A stretch of DNA of 12,852 bases from Pseudobdellovibrionaceae bacterium. GTDB lineage: Bacteria > Bdellovibrionota > Bdellovibrionia > Bdellovibrionales > Bdellovibrionaceae. The stretch is from assembly GCA_014376325.1 (NCBI GenBank), contig JACMRP010000030.1, positions 1 to 12,852 on the forward strand, read 5' to 3'. The first letter of the stretch is position 1. Each line of letters opens with the position of its first letter. Positions 6,929 through 12,852 of the stretch are shown one piece after another. A program made the translations under genes and the position numbers. The notes under the pieces were generated by a model. The model worked only from the letters and a program-made list of their open reading frames with translations. It did not search any database and was not told where the DNA came from.

Positions 6929-7279
6929 TTAAAAATCCTCGATGACCAAAACTTCCCCCGCCCGATCAACGAAGGCGAGCGCAAGTCGTACCCGTTTCGG
7001 CGTACGTGATTGGACAAAAAGATGCGCCCGCTTTAGACGTTCTTTTTGCTTCCAAGAAACGCGGACGTCCAAAAAATCAAAGCTGCTCAGAGTTTTAATT
7101 TCCAAAATCCAAATTTCGTGATCACGGCTTTCAACGATCAAGTCGATTTCGGCGTACACGGTACGGAATCGGGATTTTAATATAACAAAATGTTTTTTGG
7201 TGAAGTAGTTTGCAACTGCAAGCTCTGCCTGAACGCCGCGACTATGGGACCAGTGTAAGGTATTCTTTGACGCCGGCAA
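6929..7279 (-). CDS. yraN: YraN/UPF0102 family nuclease-like protein
   Basis: Predicted 116-aa protein of the UPF0102 (YraN) family, which has a restriction-endonuclease-like PD-(D/E)xK fold; its cellular role is not firmly known. Visible motifs are [14 protein letters not shown] (13-26, the family's 'G..aE..A..yL' helix), AEIDLI (43-48) with D46, and the LEIKT strand (59-63) with E60 and K62, together giving a D-x13-E-x-K active-site pattern. The usual glycine before EIDLI is alanine. The start is uncertain. No ATG, GTG or TTG occurs between residue 2 and the conserved core; TTG 7279 overlaps rnhB by 38 bases, while ATG 7369 would overlap it by 128 bases. Neither has a good ribosome site, so translation is probably coupled to rnhB. 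It is the last gene of the minus-strand cluster, a common position beside rnhB. Confidence 0.8.
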   Translation of the reverse strand: MPASKNTLHWSHSRGVQAELAVANYFTKKHFVILKSRFRTVYAEIDLIVESRDHEIWILEIKTLSSFDFLDVRVSWKQKERLKRAHLFVQSRTPKRVRLALAFVDRAGEVLVIEDF

Positions 7280-7871
7280 AGGTGCGGCGGTGATGGATGC
7301 AGGGCCCGTGGACCGAGATGCTTTTTTTGTGAACGGCGGTGCTGTAGCCTTTGTGCGAGTCGAAGCCATAGTGTGGGTATTGAGTCGCCATATCCTTCAT
7401 CAGCTGATCTCTGGTCACTTTCGCGACGATAGAGGCTGCAGAAATAAGAGCCACGCGCAAATCGCCTTTAACGACGGTGGTTTGTTCATACTGCGAGGGC
7501 ATATTCGGAATTTTCATATTTCCGTCGATCAGGATATGCCCACACACGATCTCTAGTTTTTCTACGGCCCGCCTCATCGCAAGCAATGAAGCCTGAAGAA
7601 TATTGATCTCGTCAATTTCTTCAACCGTTGCAAATCCGATTCCGACTTGATGATGAAGCAATATGCCAGCGGCAAGTTCTTCGCGCCGTTCTGCGGATAG
7701 AAGCTTCGAATCCGTGACTAAGTTTGTGAATTTGCCAGATTTGAAAGAGACTGCGGCCGCGTAAACCGGGCCGGCTAAACATCCCCTGCCGACTTCATCG
7801 ACCCCAACCACTTGGTGATTGGGATCTGCCGACAAGAATTTTCGCCAAGAGATTGGCTTGAGTGCTTTCAT
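7242..7871 (-). CDS. rnhB: Ribonuclease HII
   Basis: A 209-aa protein that cleaves the RNA strand of RNA-DNA hybrids and nicks at single ribonucleotides in DNA, starting ribonucleotide excision repair in the cytoplasm. The type 2 RNase H motifs are intact: [15 protein letters not shown] (22-36) with D25 and E26, ILIDGN (113-118) with D116, VVKGDLR (133-139) with D137, and [10 protein letters not shown] (146-155). The C-terminal DSHKGYST and HHRRTFAGV segments are also typical. The length is normal. The ATG at 7871 lies 15 bases after the rplS stop. No good Shine-Dalgarno is visible, suggesting coupled translation. Its 3' end overlaps yraN. Confidence 0.95.
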   Translation of the reverse strand: MKALKPISWRKFLSADPNHQVVGVDEVGRGCLAGPVYAAAVSFKSGKFTNLVTDSKLLSAERREELAAGILLHHQVGIGFATVEEIDEINILQASLLAMRRAVEKLEIVCGHILIDGNMKIPNMPSQYEQTTVVKGDLRVALISAASIVAKVTRDQLMKDMATQYPHYGFDSHKGYSTAVHKKSISVHGPCIHHRRTFAGVKEYLTLVP

Positions 7872-7886
7872 GAAGAAAGACTAATA

Positions 7887-8381
7887 CTAAGTGCTTGCTG
7901 CGCCAACATCTTCTTTAGATGCTGTTTGTGCTAATTCAGAATCGATTTTAGCAGCTTTACCTTCAAGACCACGCAAGAAGTAAAGTTTAGAGCGACGGAC
8001 TTTACCGTGGCTGACCAATTCAACGCGGTCCAAACCTGGGCTGATGAACGGGAAAGTTCTTTCAACGCCGACGCCCGCAGAGATTTTGCGAACCGTGAAT
8101 GAACGAGCAACGCCGTTGCCTTGAATTTTAGTCACGATGCCTTTGTAAAGCTGGATGCGTTCTTTTTCACCCTCTTTAACTTTAACGTAGACGTTGACGG
8201 TATCACCAGAACGGAAAGCGTTGATCGCTTTGTTCGGAGCTTTCGCAGTTACTCTGCGAACCAAGTTGGTTTCTTTGAAGCCGACTTTTTGTGCGGCAGT
8301 TACTTTAACAGCAACTTTTTTAGTAGGTCTTTTTGCCGCGGTTTTTGAAGCAGTCTTAGTAGCAACTTTAGCTTTAGCCAT
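7887..8381 (-). CDS. rplS: Large ribosomal subunit protein bL19, with extended ends
   Basis: bL19 lies at the interface of the two ribosomal subunits. The core is clear: [16 protein letters not shown] (56-71), [16 protein letters not shown] (75-90), [19 protein letters not shown] (94-112), and [19 protein letters not shown] (128-146). At 164 aa it is longer than the roughly 115-aa E. coli protein. About 35 extra N-terminal residues are rich in Ala, Lys, Thr and Val ([20 protein letters not shown]), and about 14 extra C-terminal residues are polar and acidic. The start at 8381 is supported by GGGGAT 6 bases upstream, and the lysine-rich tail directly follows it, so the extension is probably translated. 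The gene follows the SPOUT methyltransferase by 48 bases and precedes rnhB by 15, consistent with an operon. Confidence 0.96.
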   Translation of the reverse strand: MAKAKVATKTASKTAAKRPTKKVAVKVTAAQKVGFKETNLVRRVTAKAPNKAINAFRSGDTVNVYVKVKEGEKERIQLYKGIVTKIQGNGVARSFTVRKISAGVGVERTFPFISPGLDRVELVSHGKVRRSKLYFLRGLEGKAAKIDSELAQTASKEDVGAAST

Positions 8382-8429
8382 GTGTATCCCCGTGATAAAC
8401 TCGTGAATGAAATAAGGAAAGGACGATTG

Positions 8430-9008
8430 TTACCATGCTCCCATAAGCCGGTCAAGACAGATACTGACTGCCGATCGCACGGAAAGGTGACGAAAATCAT
8501 CCGGTGGAGCTCCCCGGATGGGCTCCAGAATCGCCGTGCAACCCTTCATAAACTCTTCGGTCATTCCGTACCCAGTTCCAAAAAGCAAGAAACAGGGCTT
8601 CTTTTGGTCCCACATTTGTTCTCGCAACCCGCGGAAGCTGACGGTGTCGACGCCGGCAATCGGACGCGCGTGAGTCGCAATAGTCATGGCCTCAGGGGCG
8701 CCCCAGTCTTTGAGCGCCGCCTCGTAAGACTCTGCCGTCTGTACGCGGGTCAGCGCCACTTGGCGAGAAGGATTGAATCTAGATCCTTCGCCAGTTCGCC
8801 AATGATCAAGTACGCGCTCGACAAACATGACCTGCTCCTTCATCGGATGGATGATATAATATTTCTCGGCCCCATACATTCTGGCAGCACGCGCTATGTC
8901 ATGAATATCGAAGTTAGTCACGTTAGTGGAAACGACGTTTTTTACTTTATCTTCGATCGGGTAATGAACCAAACCAACCGCGAGCCGCGGCTTAAACACT
9001 TCACTCAT
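8430..9008 (-). CDS. TrmD-linked SPOUT-family RNA methyltransferase (PF09936 type)
   Basis: A 192-aa protein matching the 'SAM-dependent RNA methyltransferase' family PF09936, often found beside trmD in Deltaproteobacteria, Aquificae and Thermotogae. Motifs seen are LVHYPI (13-18), [17 protein letters not shown] (27-43), VLDHWRTG (66-73), a SPOUT-type glycine-rich strand [10 protein letters not shown] (139-148), LEPIRG (161-166) and [17 protein letters not shown] (174-190). The last two resemble the knotted SAM-binding region of SPOUT enzymes. The RNA substrate is not known to me; the context suggests tRNA or rRNA. The ATG at 9008 overlaps the 3' end of trmD by 8 bases, with GGAAG about 9 bases upstream inside trmD, so translation is probably coupled. 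It is distinct from TrmD, which is also present. Confidence 0.88.
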   Translation of the reverse strand: MSEVFKPRLAVGLVHYPIEDKVKNVVSTNVTNFDIHDIARAARMYGAEKYYIIHPMKEQVMFVERVLDHWRTGEGSRFNPSRQVALTRVQTAESYEAALKDWGAPEAMTIATHARPIAGVDTVSFRGLREQMWDQKKPCFLLFGTGYGMTEEFMKGCTAILEPIRGAPPDDFRHLSVRSAVSICLDRLMGAW

Positions 9009-9795
9009 GAAAATCTGCTTCCTGTAGATCGACCAAACCTAAATTTTGTTTTTCTTCTGGCAGAAGGCTCTGCCAGAACTTTTTCGCGAGGCTAAGTTCT
9101 TTCGACATGGATGATTTCTGCAGAAGGTCCGGACGCTTTGCTAAGGTGACTAACAAACTCAAAATCTGCTTCCACTCTTGAATTTTTTTATGATTTCCAC
9201 CCAGCAAAACTTCCGGAACCGCAAACCCCGAGTAGTCCCGTGGCTTCGTAAAGTTCGGATGCTCGAGCAGACCTTTGGCGAAGCTATCGTTTTCGGCAGA
9301 ATCCGCGTGGCCTAAAACCCCCGGAATCAGGCGGGATACCGCATCCATCACGATGCCGGCCGCGAGCTCACCGCCCGAAATCACGTAGTCCCCGACAGAA
9401 ATTTCTTCGTCCACCAGTTGATGGATCACGCGCTGGTCAATCCCGCCGTAGCGCCCGCAAACCAAGATCATTCCTGGCAGCTGCGCAAGCTCCGCCGCTT
9501 TCGCTTGCGTGAAGGGTTTGCCCTGGGGCGAAAGGTAAAAAACCGGTGCCGCGAGATTTTCGATTTTGGCTTTGGCGATGGATTTCGCGAGTGGTTCCGC
9601 CATCATGATCATTCCGTCGCCCCCGCCGAAAGGGCGATCGTCGACGGTCTTATGAATGTCGGAAGTAAATTCGCGGGGATTGATCGTAGAAAGTTTCAAG
9701 AGCTCTTTTTTTTGAGCTTGGCCAAAAACGCCCGCCGCCATCGCGGATTGAATCATCTCTGGAAAAAGCGTGATCACTTGAAACGAAAAAGACAT
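9001..9795 (-). CDS. trmD: tRNA (guanine-37-N1)-methyltransferase TrmD
   Basis: A 264-aa SPOUT enzyme that methylates N1 of G37 beside the anticodon in tRNAs reading CNN/CGG-type codons, preventing +1 frameshifts. Landmarks are the N-terminal [21 protein letters not shown] (52-62), the SAM-binding trefoil knot with [13 protein letters not shown] (111-123) and [17 protein letters not shown] (130-146), and the catalytic residues R155 and D170 in SAENDSF. The C-terminal helical domain (about 175-264) includes [13 protein letters not shown] and PEVLLGGNH. It starts one base after the rimM stop and overlaps the SPOUT gene downstream. The length is slightly above the family norm owing to a C-terminal tail. 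Confidence 0.97.
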   Translation of the reverse strand: MSFSFQVITLFPEMIQSAMAAGVFGQAQKKELLKLSTINPREFTSDIHKTVDDRPFGGGDGMIMMAEPLAKSIAKAKIENLAAPVFYLSPQGKPFTQAKAAELAQLPGMILVCGRYGGIDQRVIHQLVDEEISVGDYVISGGELAAGIVMDAVSRLIPGVLGHADSAENDSFAKGLLEHPNFTKPRDYSGFAVPEVLLGGNHKKIQEWKQILSLLVTLAKRPDLLQKSSMSKELSLAKKFWQSLLPEEKQNLGLVDLQEADFHE

Positions 9796-9796
9796 T

Positions 9797-10339
9797 TTAT
9801 AAGTTCTCGAGATCCAAAAGTCCTTCAGGCAAATCCATCACCACGGTCCGGTGTTTGAAATCGATTTTTTTAATGAAGGCTTCGACAAACGGAATTTCTG
9901 CCGTGCCGGTCGCGGTTTGAACAACCAATAAATCCTGGGATCCGTTCGAGGAAAATCCTTTGATCGGTCCGATGTTTTCTTGCGCCACGTTCTTTACCAT
10001 GAAATCCAAAATCTCTTTCAAGAAAATAGTTTCACCCGGTTTAGAAATGAAGAGTTCTTCGCTGACCAGAAAATCCTGTCCTTTGATTTTTTCAGCCGCC
10101 GTGCGATCCGAAAATGCCGGCGTTTTAAGAATGAAACCGTCTTTGAATGGCTTCACTTTTTCGACCGGATACACGGTGCCTTCGGCTTCTGATCCCTTGG
10201 GGCGTAGTTCGAAAGATTGCATTTTTTTGAGCCAAGAAATGTCGCCCGCGAAAATAAGAATATAAAGTTCCCCGCGCAGTCCGTGGGCTTCTTTGACTTT
10301 TCCAACTAGCTTCATATTCATGTTCATGCTCGGTTTCAT
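9797..10339 (-). CDS. rimM: Ribosome maturation factor RimM
   Basis: RimM binds uS19 and helps mature the head of the 30S subunit. The N-terminal RimM domain (about 9-95) shows [18 protein letters not shown] with the family's HGLRGE core. The C-terminal PRC-barrel (about 100-175) contains LDFMV, IGPIKGF, DLLVVQ and EIPFVEAFI. At 180 aa the length is normal. The start is ambiguous: four in-frame ATGs occur in the first nine codons (residues 1, 5, 7, 9). The longest is listed; M9 matches the usual MKLVG-type start of the family. None has a strong ribosome site, although a GAG lies 7 bases before M7. It lies just after the terminator-like hairpin that follows khpA, and one base before trmD. Confidence 0.93.
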   Translation of the reverse strand: MKPSMNMNMKLVGKVKEAHGLRGELYILIFAGDISWLKKMQSFELRPKGSEAEGTVYPVEKVKPFKDGFILKTPAFSDRTAAEKIKGQDFLVSEELFISKPGETIFLKEILDFMVKNVAQENIGPIKGFSSNGSQDLLVVQTATGTAEIPFVEAFIKKIDFKHRTVVMDLPEGLLDLENL

Positions 10340-10364
10340 AGGTAAATAAATTCGAAACGTTTTT

Positions 10365-10391
10365 AAAAGAAAAAAGGGGCTTTGAGCCCCT
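10365..10391 (-). terminator. Intrinsic terminator or attenuator between khpA and rimM
   Basis: On the minus strand, a 6-bp perfect stem with arms AGGGGC (10391-10386) and GCCCCT (10380-10375) has a 5-base TCAAA loop. It runs straight into TTTTTTCTTTT. This is a classic rho-independent signal for transcripts coming from ffh-rpsP-khpA. Because rimM follows without a clear promoter, it may act as a partial terminator that lowers expression of the downstream genes. Confidence 0.75.
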
Positions 10392-10400
10392 GCTTTATGC

Positions 10401-10414
10401 CAGACCGTAGTCTG
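10401..10414 (-). other. Stable hairpin with UACG tetraloop after khpA
   Basis: In the minus-strand RNA, arms CAGAC and GUCUG enclose UACG. A UACG loop closed by a C-G pair belongs to the extra-stable UNCG tetraloop class. The hairpin lies 31 bases after the khpA stop and 9 bases before the terminator stem. It may protect the 3' end of the upstream message. Confidence 0.5.
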
Positions 10415-10444
10415 TATTGATAGTCTAATGTGCCGACCAGAAAC

Positions 10445-10684
10445 TTATTCTACGATGTCCAAGTGGTATCGTTTGTTCAGCTTGGTTCCGGCTGCGCGAA
10501 TGATGGTTCTCATTGCAGCGGCGGTTTTGCCTTGCTTCCCGATGACTTTACCCAAGTCTTCTTTGTCCACTTTCAAGGCCAACAAAGTCGTTTGTTGTCC
10601 AGGGATCTCGTCCACTTCGACGTTCTCTGGCTTATCCACCAAAGCTTTCGCCATAAATTCGACGAGGTCTTTCAGATTATCCAT
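10445..10684 (-). CDS. khpA: KH-domain RNA-binding protein KhpA
   Basis: A 79-aa, almost purely KH-domain protein of the YlqC/KhpA family. It binds RNA, usually as a dimer or with KhpB/Jag, and affects RNA stability and cell envelope growth in some bacteria. The start reads MDNLKDLVEFMAKALVD, typical of the family. The RNA-binding GxxG loop lies in GKVIGKQGKTA (45-55; G49-G52), followed by the helix AAAMRTIIRAAG. The ATG at 10684 is fixed by GGAGG 6 bases upstream. Longer in-frame starts at 10702 lie before that site and add an untypical MMWRIK. The gene is conserved between rpsP and rimM/trmD in many genomes, as here. Confidence 0.93.
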   Translation of the reverse strand: MDNLKDLVEFMAKALVDKPENVEVDEIPGQQTTLLALKVDKEDLGKVIGKQGKTAAAMRTIIRAAGTKLNKRYHLDIVE

Positions 10685-10690
10685 TTTGAT

Positions 10691-10695
10691 CCTCC
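10691..10695 (-). promoter_or_regulatory. khpA: Ribosome binding site (GGAGG) fixing the khpA start
   Basis: GGAGG on the minus strand lies 6 bases before the ATG at 10682-10684 and falls inside the longer open frame, so the shorter 79-aa protein is the likely product. Confidence 0.8.
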
Positions 10696-10721
10696 ACATC
10701 ATGTGTGCGCACGAACTGCTG

Positions 10722-10744
10722 GCAGATCCCGTAGTGAGATCTGC
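10722..10744 (-). other. Intercistronic hairpin between rpsP and khpA
   Basis: Perfect 7-base inverted arms GCAGATC and GATCTGC are separated by 9 bases. In the minus-strand RNA two more pairs (one of them G-U) extend the stem to 9 bp with a 5-base loop. No T-tract follows, so it is not a simple terminator. It may be a processing or stability element that sets the ratio of bS16 to KhpA. An 8-base palindrome GTGCGCAC lies nearby at 10705-10712. Confidence 0.5.
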
Positions 10745-10758
10745 ATCTTAAATTTGAA

Positions 10759-11016
10759 TTACTTTGGAGTCGCGGCTTGCGCCAACTTCACCACGTGTTT
10801 TACGCGGTCAGAAGGCTGAGCGCCTTTTTGAACCCAAGAATTGAACTTGTCCATATCGATAACGACTTTAACGTCTTTACCGAGTGGAGTTGGAACATAA
10901 GTTCCGATAACTTCGAGGTGCTTGCCAGTAGCATAGCGGCGAGAATCTGCCACGGTGATACGGTATTTAGGATTGTGTTTTGCACCAGTTCGAGCCAAAC
11001 GAATAACAACAGCCAT
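10759..11016 (-). CDS. rpsP: Small ribosomal subunit protein bS16
   Basis: An 85-aa 30S protein needed for early assembly and stability of the 5' domain of 16S rRNA. Nearly the whole sequence is diagnostic: MAVVIRLARTGAKHNPKYRI at the start, VADSRRYATGKHLEVIGTY (22-40), and a C-terminal part with W61 and GAQPSDRVKHVV (65-76). The length is normal. ATG 11016 has a GAGGA ribosome site 4 bases upstream. It heads the rpsP-khpA pair after ffh, separated from ffh by 76 AT-rich bases holding a possible promoter. Confidence 0.98.
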   Translation of the reverse strand: MAVVIRLARTGAKHNPKYRITVADSRRYATGKHLEVIGTYVPTPLGKDVKVVIDMDKFNSWVQKGAQPSDRVKHVVKLAQAATPK

Positions 11017-11038
11017 GAATTCCTCAATATTTTTAATT

Positions 11039-11067
11039 ACTATTACAATTACAAGACACCTTGTCTA
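11039..11067 (-). promoter_or_regulatory. Candidate promoter for rpsP
   Basis: On the minus strand TAGACA (11067-11062; 5 of 6 to TTGACA) and AATAGT (11044-11039; 4 of 6 to TATAAT) are 17 bases apart. Transcription would start near 11032, just before the rpsP ribosome site. The AT-rich gap allows chance matches, so this is tentative. Confidence 0.3.
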
Positions 11068-11092
11068 CCTGCTTTAAAATGGTAATTCAAGC

Positions 11093-12433
11093 CTAAAATG
11101 GGAACTTCATCCCGCCCATTCCGCCTTTGCCCATGCCCATTTTCATCATTCCGCCCATCATTTTCTTCGCTTCTTCAAACTGCTTGATCAGCTTGTTCAC
11201 GTCCTGAACCTGGGTCCCACTGCCGCTCGCGATCCTTTGTCGACGCGAAGCATTTAAAATTTTATGACTCTTCCGTTCTTGCGGGGTCATCGACCGAATG
11301 ATGGCCTCGGTCTTTTTCATTTCGGCATCGGGCGGGGCCATGTTCTTCAGCTGCTTCGATAGGTCTCCCATTCCGGGTAAAAATTTCAGTAAGTTCTCCA
11401 TACCGCCGAGTTTCTTTAATTGTTGAATGTGACCGAGGAAATCTTCAAGGTCGAATTCATTCTTGGCCATTTTTTTCGCACTTTCGCGCGCTGACTTTTC
11501 ATCGATCACTTCGCTCGCACGCTCGACCAGGGTCAAGACGTCACCCATGTCCAAGATCCGTGACGCTAATCGATCCGGATGGAACACTTCAAGGGCTGCC
11601 ACTTTTTCGCCCACACCCAAGAACTTAATCGGGATCCCAGTGACCTCTCGAATGCTTAAAGCCGCACCACCACGGGCATCGCCGTCCACTTTGGTAAGGA
11701 CTAAACCCGTCAGTCCCAAGCGCTGGTGAAAGCCTTCCGCAACGTTGACGGATTGTTGTCCCAGCATTGCGTCCGCTACCAAAAGAATTTCTTGAGGATT
11801 CCAGATGTTTTTTAAATTCTGAAGCTCGGTCATCAACGTATCGTCGATTTGCAGGCGACCCGCTGTATCGACAATCACGACTTCGACCATGTTATCGCGT
11901 GCCCACGCTTTGGCGGCTTCTAAAATTTCTTCAGGCTTTTGTCCCGCGGCCGTCGGATAGCACGGAATGTTGTTCGCTTTTGCGAGTGTTTGCAATTGAT
12001 CCACCGCCGCTGGTCGGTAAATATCGGCTGGAACTAGTCCCGGTTTTTTACCCAGCTTCGTTCGGATATACAGGCTTAACTTTGCAGAGGTCGTGGTTTT
12101 ACCCGCCCCCTGCAATCCAACCAGGAAGATCACTGACGGATTCTCGCGGACGTTCACGTCGACCGCACCGCCGCCGAGGACGCTGACTAATTCGTCGTGC
12201 ACGATTTTAACGAATTGCTGTCCCGGATGGACGCTGCCCAAGACCTCTTGGCCCAGGGCTTTGACTTTTACTTTGTCGATAAAACTTTTGACGACTTTAA
12301 AATTTACGTCGGCTTCAAGCAGACTTAAGCGGATCTCTTTAATCGCTTCTTCGATATTGGATTCCGAAATTTTGTTATGGCCTTTGACCTTTTTAAGGCT
12401 CGCCATAATTTTATCTGATAAATTTTCAAACAT
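11093..12433 (-). CDS. ffh: Signal recognition particle GTPase Ffh (SRP54)
   Basis: A 446-aa protein that with 4.5S RNA binds signal sequences on nascent chains and delivers ribosomes to FtsY at the membrane. The order is N domain (about 1-90), G domain (about 95-300) and M domain (about 325-435). GTPase motifs are GLQGAGKTT (106-114), DTAGR (189-193), TKVDG (247-251) and GVGEK (273-277), and the SRP-family segment ADIYRPAAVDQL (136-147) is present. The M domain has the RNA-binding signature RRQRIASGSG (397-406) and a methionine- and glycine-rich tail (from about 425), as expected for the flexible signal-peptide groove and C-terminus. The start has AAGGGGAT upstream. It lies 11 bases after the ABC-2 permease stop, so the two may be co-transcribed. 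No 4.5S RNA gene was seen. Confidence 0.98.
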   Translation of the reverse strand: MFENLSDKIMASLKKVKGHNKISESNIEEAIKEIRLSLLEADVNFKVVKSFIDKVKVKALGQEVLGSVHPGQQFVKIVHDELVSVLGGGAVDVNVRENPSVIFLVGLQGAGKTTTSAKLSLYIRTKLGKKPGLVPADIYRPAAVDQLQTLAKANNIPCYPTAAGQKPEEILEAAKAWARDNMVEVVIVDTAGRLQIDDTLMTELQNLKNIWNPQEILLVADAMLGQQSVNVAEGFHQRLGLTGLVLTKVDGDARGGAALSIREVTGIPIKFLGVGEKVAALEVFHPDRLASRILDMGDVLTLVERASEVIDEKSARESAKKMAKNEFDLEDFLGHIQQLKKLGGMENLLKFLPGMGDLSKQLKNMAPPDAEMKKTEAIIRSMTPQERKSHKILNASRRQRIASGSGTQVQDVNKLIKQFEEAKKMMGGMMKMGMGKGGMGGMKFPF

Positions 12434-12444
12434 GATTCATCCCC

Positions 12445-12852
12445 TTACCAACGCTGGAAAGAGCCTTTACGCAGGCTCCAGAAAGAAATGCCGTAAAAAA
12501 TAAAAAAGCCTAGCAGACTGAGCACAATCGAAGTCTGGATTTCGACATCACTGATCCCCACGACTCCGTAACGGAGTCCGTTGATTAAGTACAGCAATGG
12601 ATTCAATTTCGCGACGCCTTGCCAGAATGGATGCAGGCTATCGACCGAAATGAAGACGCCGCCCAAGTAGGTCAGCGGCAACAATACGAACGCACTGAAC
12701 GCGCTCAGCTGGTCGAAGGTGCGCGCCCAAAAAGCGATAGAAATGCCAAGCATTCCGAAGATCAAGCCGCCAATGATAACGAAATATACGAGCAACAATG
12801 GATGCGCGATCGTTAAAATGGCGTCCTGTTGAAGATAATAAAAGACGGCGCC
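12445..12852 (-). CDS. ABC-2 type transporter permease, 5' end beyond window edge
   Basis: The C-terminal 135 residues of a membrane protein, open to the right edge. It matches the ABC-2 permease family (NodJ/DrrB/YadH-like), which pairs with an ATP-binding subunit to export lipids, glycans, drugs or similar molecules. Visible features are a hydrophobic segment VYFVIIGGLIFGMLGISIAF, then FVLLPLTYLGGVFIS and the ABC-2 signature region LNPLLYLINGLRYGVVG before a last membrane helix (SIVLSLLGFFIFYGISF) and a short basic tail. The ATPase gene is expected just outside the window on the right. The substrate cannot be told from this part. Confidence 0.85.
   Translation of the reverse strand, partial: GAVFYYLQQDAILTIAHPLLLVYFVIIGGLIFGMLGISIAFWARTFDQLSAFSAFVLLPLTYLGGVFISVDSLHPFWQGVAKLNPLLYLINGLRYGVVGISDVEIQTSIVLSLLGFFIFYGISFWSLRKGSFQRW

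Noticed and set aside
8499..8519. Inverted repeat ATCCGG/CCGGAT around GGAGCTCC
   Set aside because: It lies within the SPOUT gene in the conserved codons for PIRG and the next residues, so protein constraint explains it well enough. There is no T-tract.
8382..9095. Plus-strand open frame of 237 codons
   Set aside because: It lies opposite the SPOUT methyltransferase and the 3' end of trmD, whose conserved motifs are unmistakable. Its translation is low in family-like patterns and rich in Arg/Ser, as expected of a shadow frame.
1..12852. CRISPR array, transposon, prophage, toxin-antitoxin pair or defence island
   Set aside because: No spaced direct repeats, transposase or phage-like proteins, attachment-site repeats or small paired genes are visible. 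The gene content is core housekeeping plus a few unknowns.

Overview
The window looks like chromosomal core DNA from a Gram-negative bacterium, most likely Bdellovibrio or a near relative (Bdellovibrionota, formerly grouped with Deltaproteobacteria). The outer-membrane LPS exporter LptD shows a Gram-negative envelope. A VKOR-DsbA fusion, a TrmD-linked SPOUT methyltransferase of the PF09936 type and the order ffh-rpsP-khpA-rimM-trmD-SPOUT-rplS-rnhB-yraN fit that lineage. The taxonomic call is an inference from family content and gene order; no search was run.

Left part (1-6890): mostly single genes in alternating orientation, with very tight convergent junctions. In order they are: a partial ChaN-like protein with two GxxH motifs (minus, cut by the left edge); a VKOR-DsbA fusion disulfide oxidase (plus); an unrecognised 189-aa protein with one membrane segment (minus); an unrecognised 387-aa cytoplasmic coiled-coil protein (plus); a small STAS-domain protein (minus); and lptD (plus). 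The coiled-coil and STAS genes overlap by 4 bases at their stop codons. The VKOR-DsbA gene and the 189-aa gene end 4 bases apart. Two intergenic regions contain dyad structure: 2702-2760, upstream of the coiled-coil gene, and 4395-4447, between the STAS gene and lptD.

Right part (6929-12852): a long minus-strand cluster for ribosome assembly, translation and protein targeting, read from right to left. It runs: ABC-2 permease (cut by the right edge), ffh, rpsP, khpA, rimM, trmD, SPOUT RNA methyltransferase, rplS, rnhB, yraN. Spacing is short and several genes overlap. The clearest break is between khpA and rimM, where two hairpins occur and the second is followed by a T-rich tract, so it looks like an intrinsic terminator or attenuator. 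A smaller hairpin lies between rpsP and khpA.

How the genes relate: the translation cluster makes ribosomal proteins (bS16, bL19), a ribosome maturation factor (RimM), tRNA/RNA methyltransferases (TrmD, PF09936 type), an RNA-binding KH protein and the SRP GTPase. The VKOR-DsbA protein would make disulfides in the periplasm, and LptD, which in E. coli needs disulfides, is a plausible client. I see no mobile element, CRISPR array, tRNA or rRNA gene, or phage gene. Nothing here amounts to a clear new system. The best leads are the signal-less ChaN-like protein, the PF09936 methyltransferase, the two unrecognised proteins and the intergenic hairpins.
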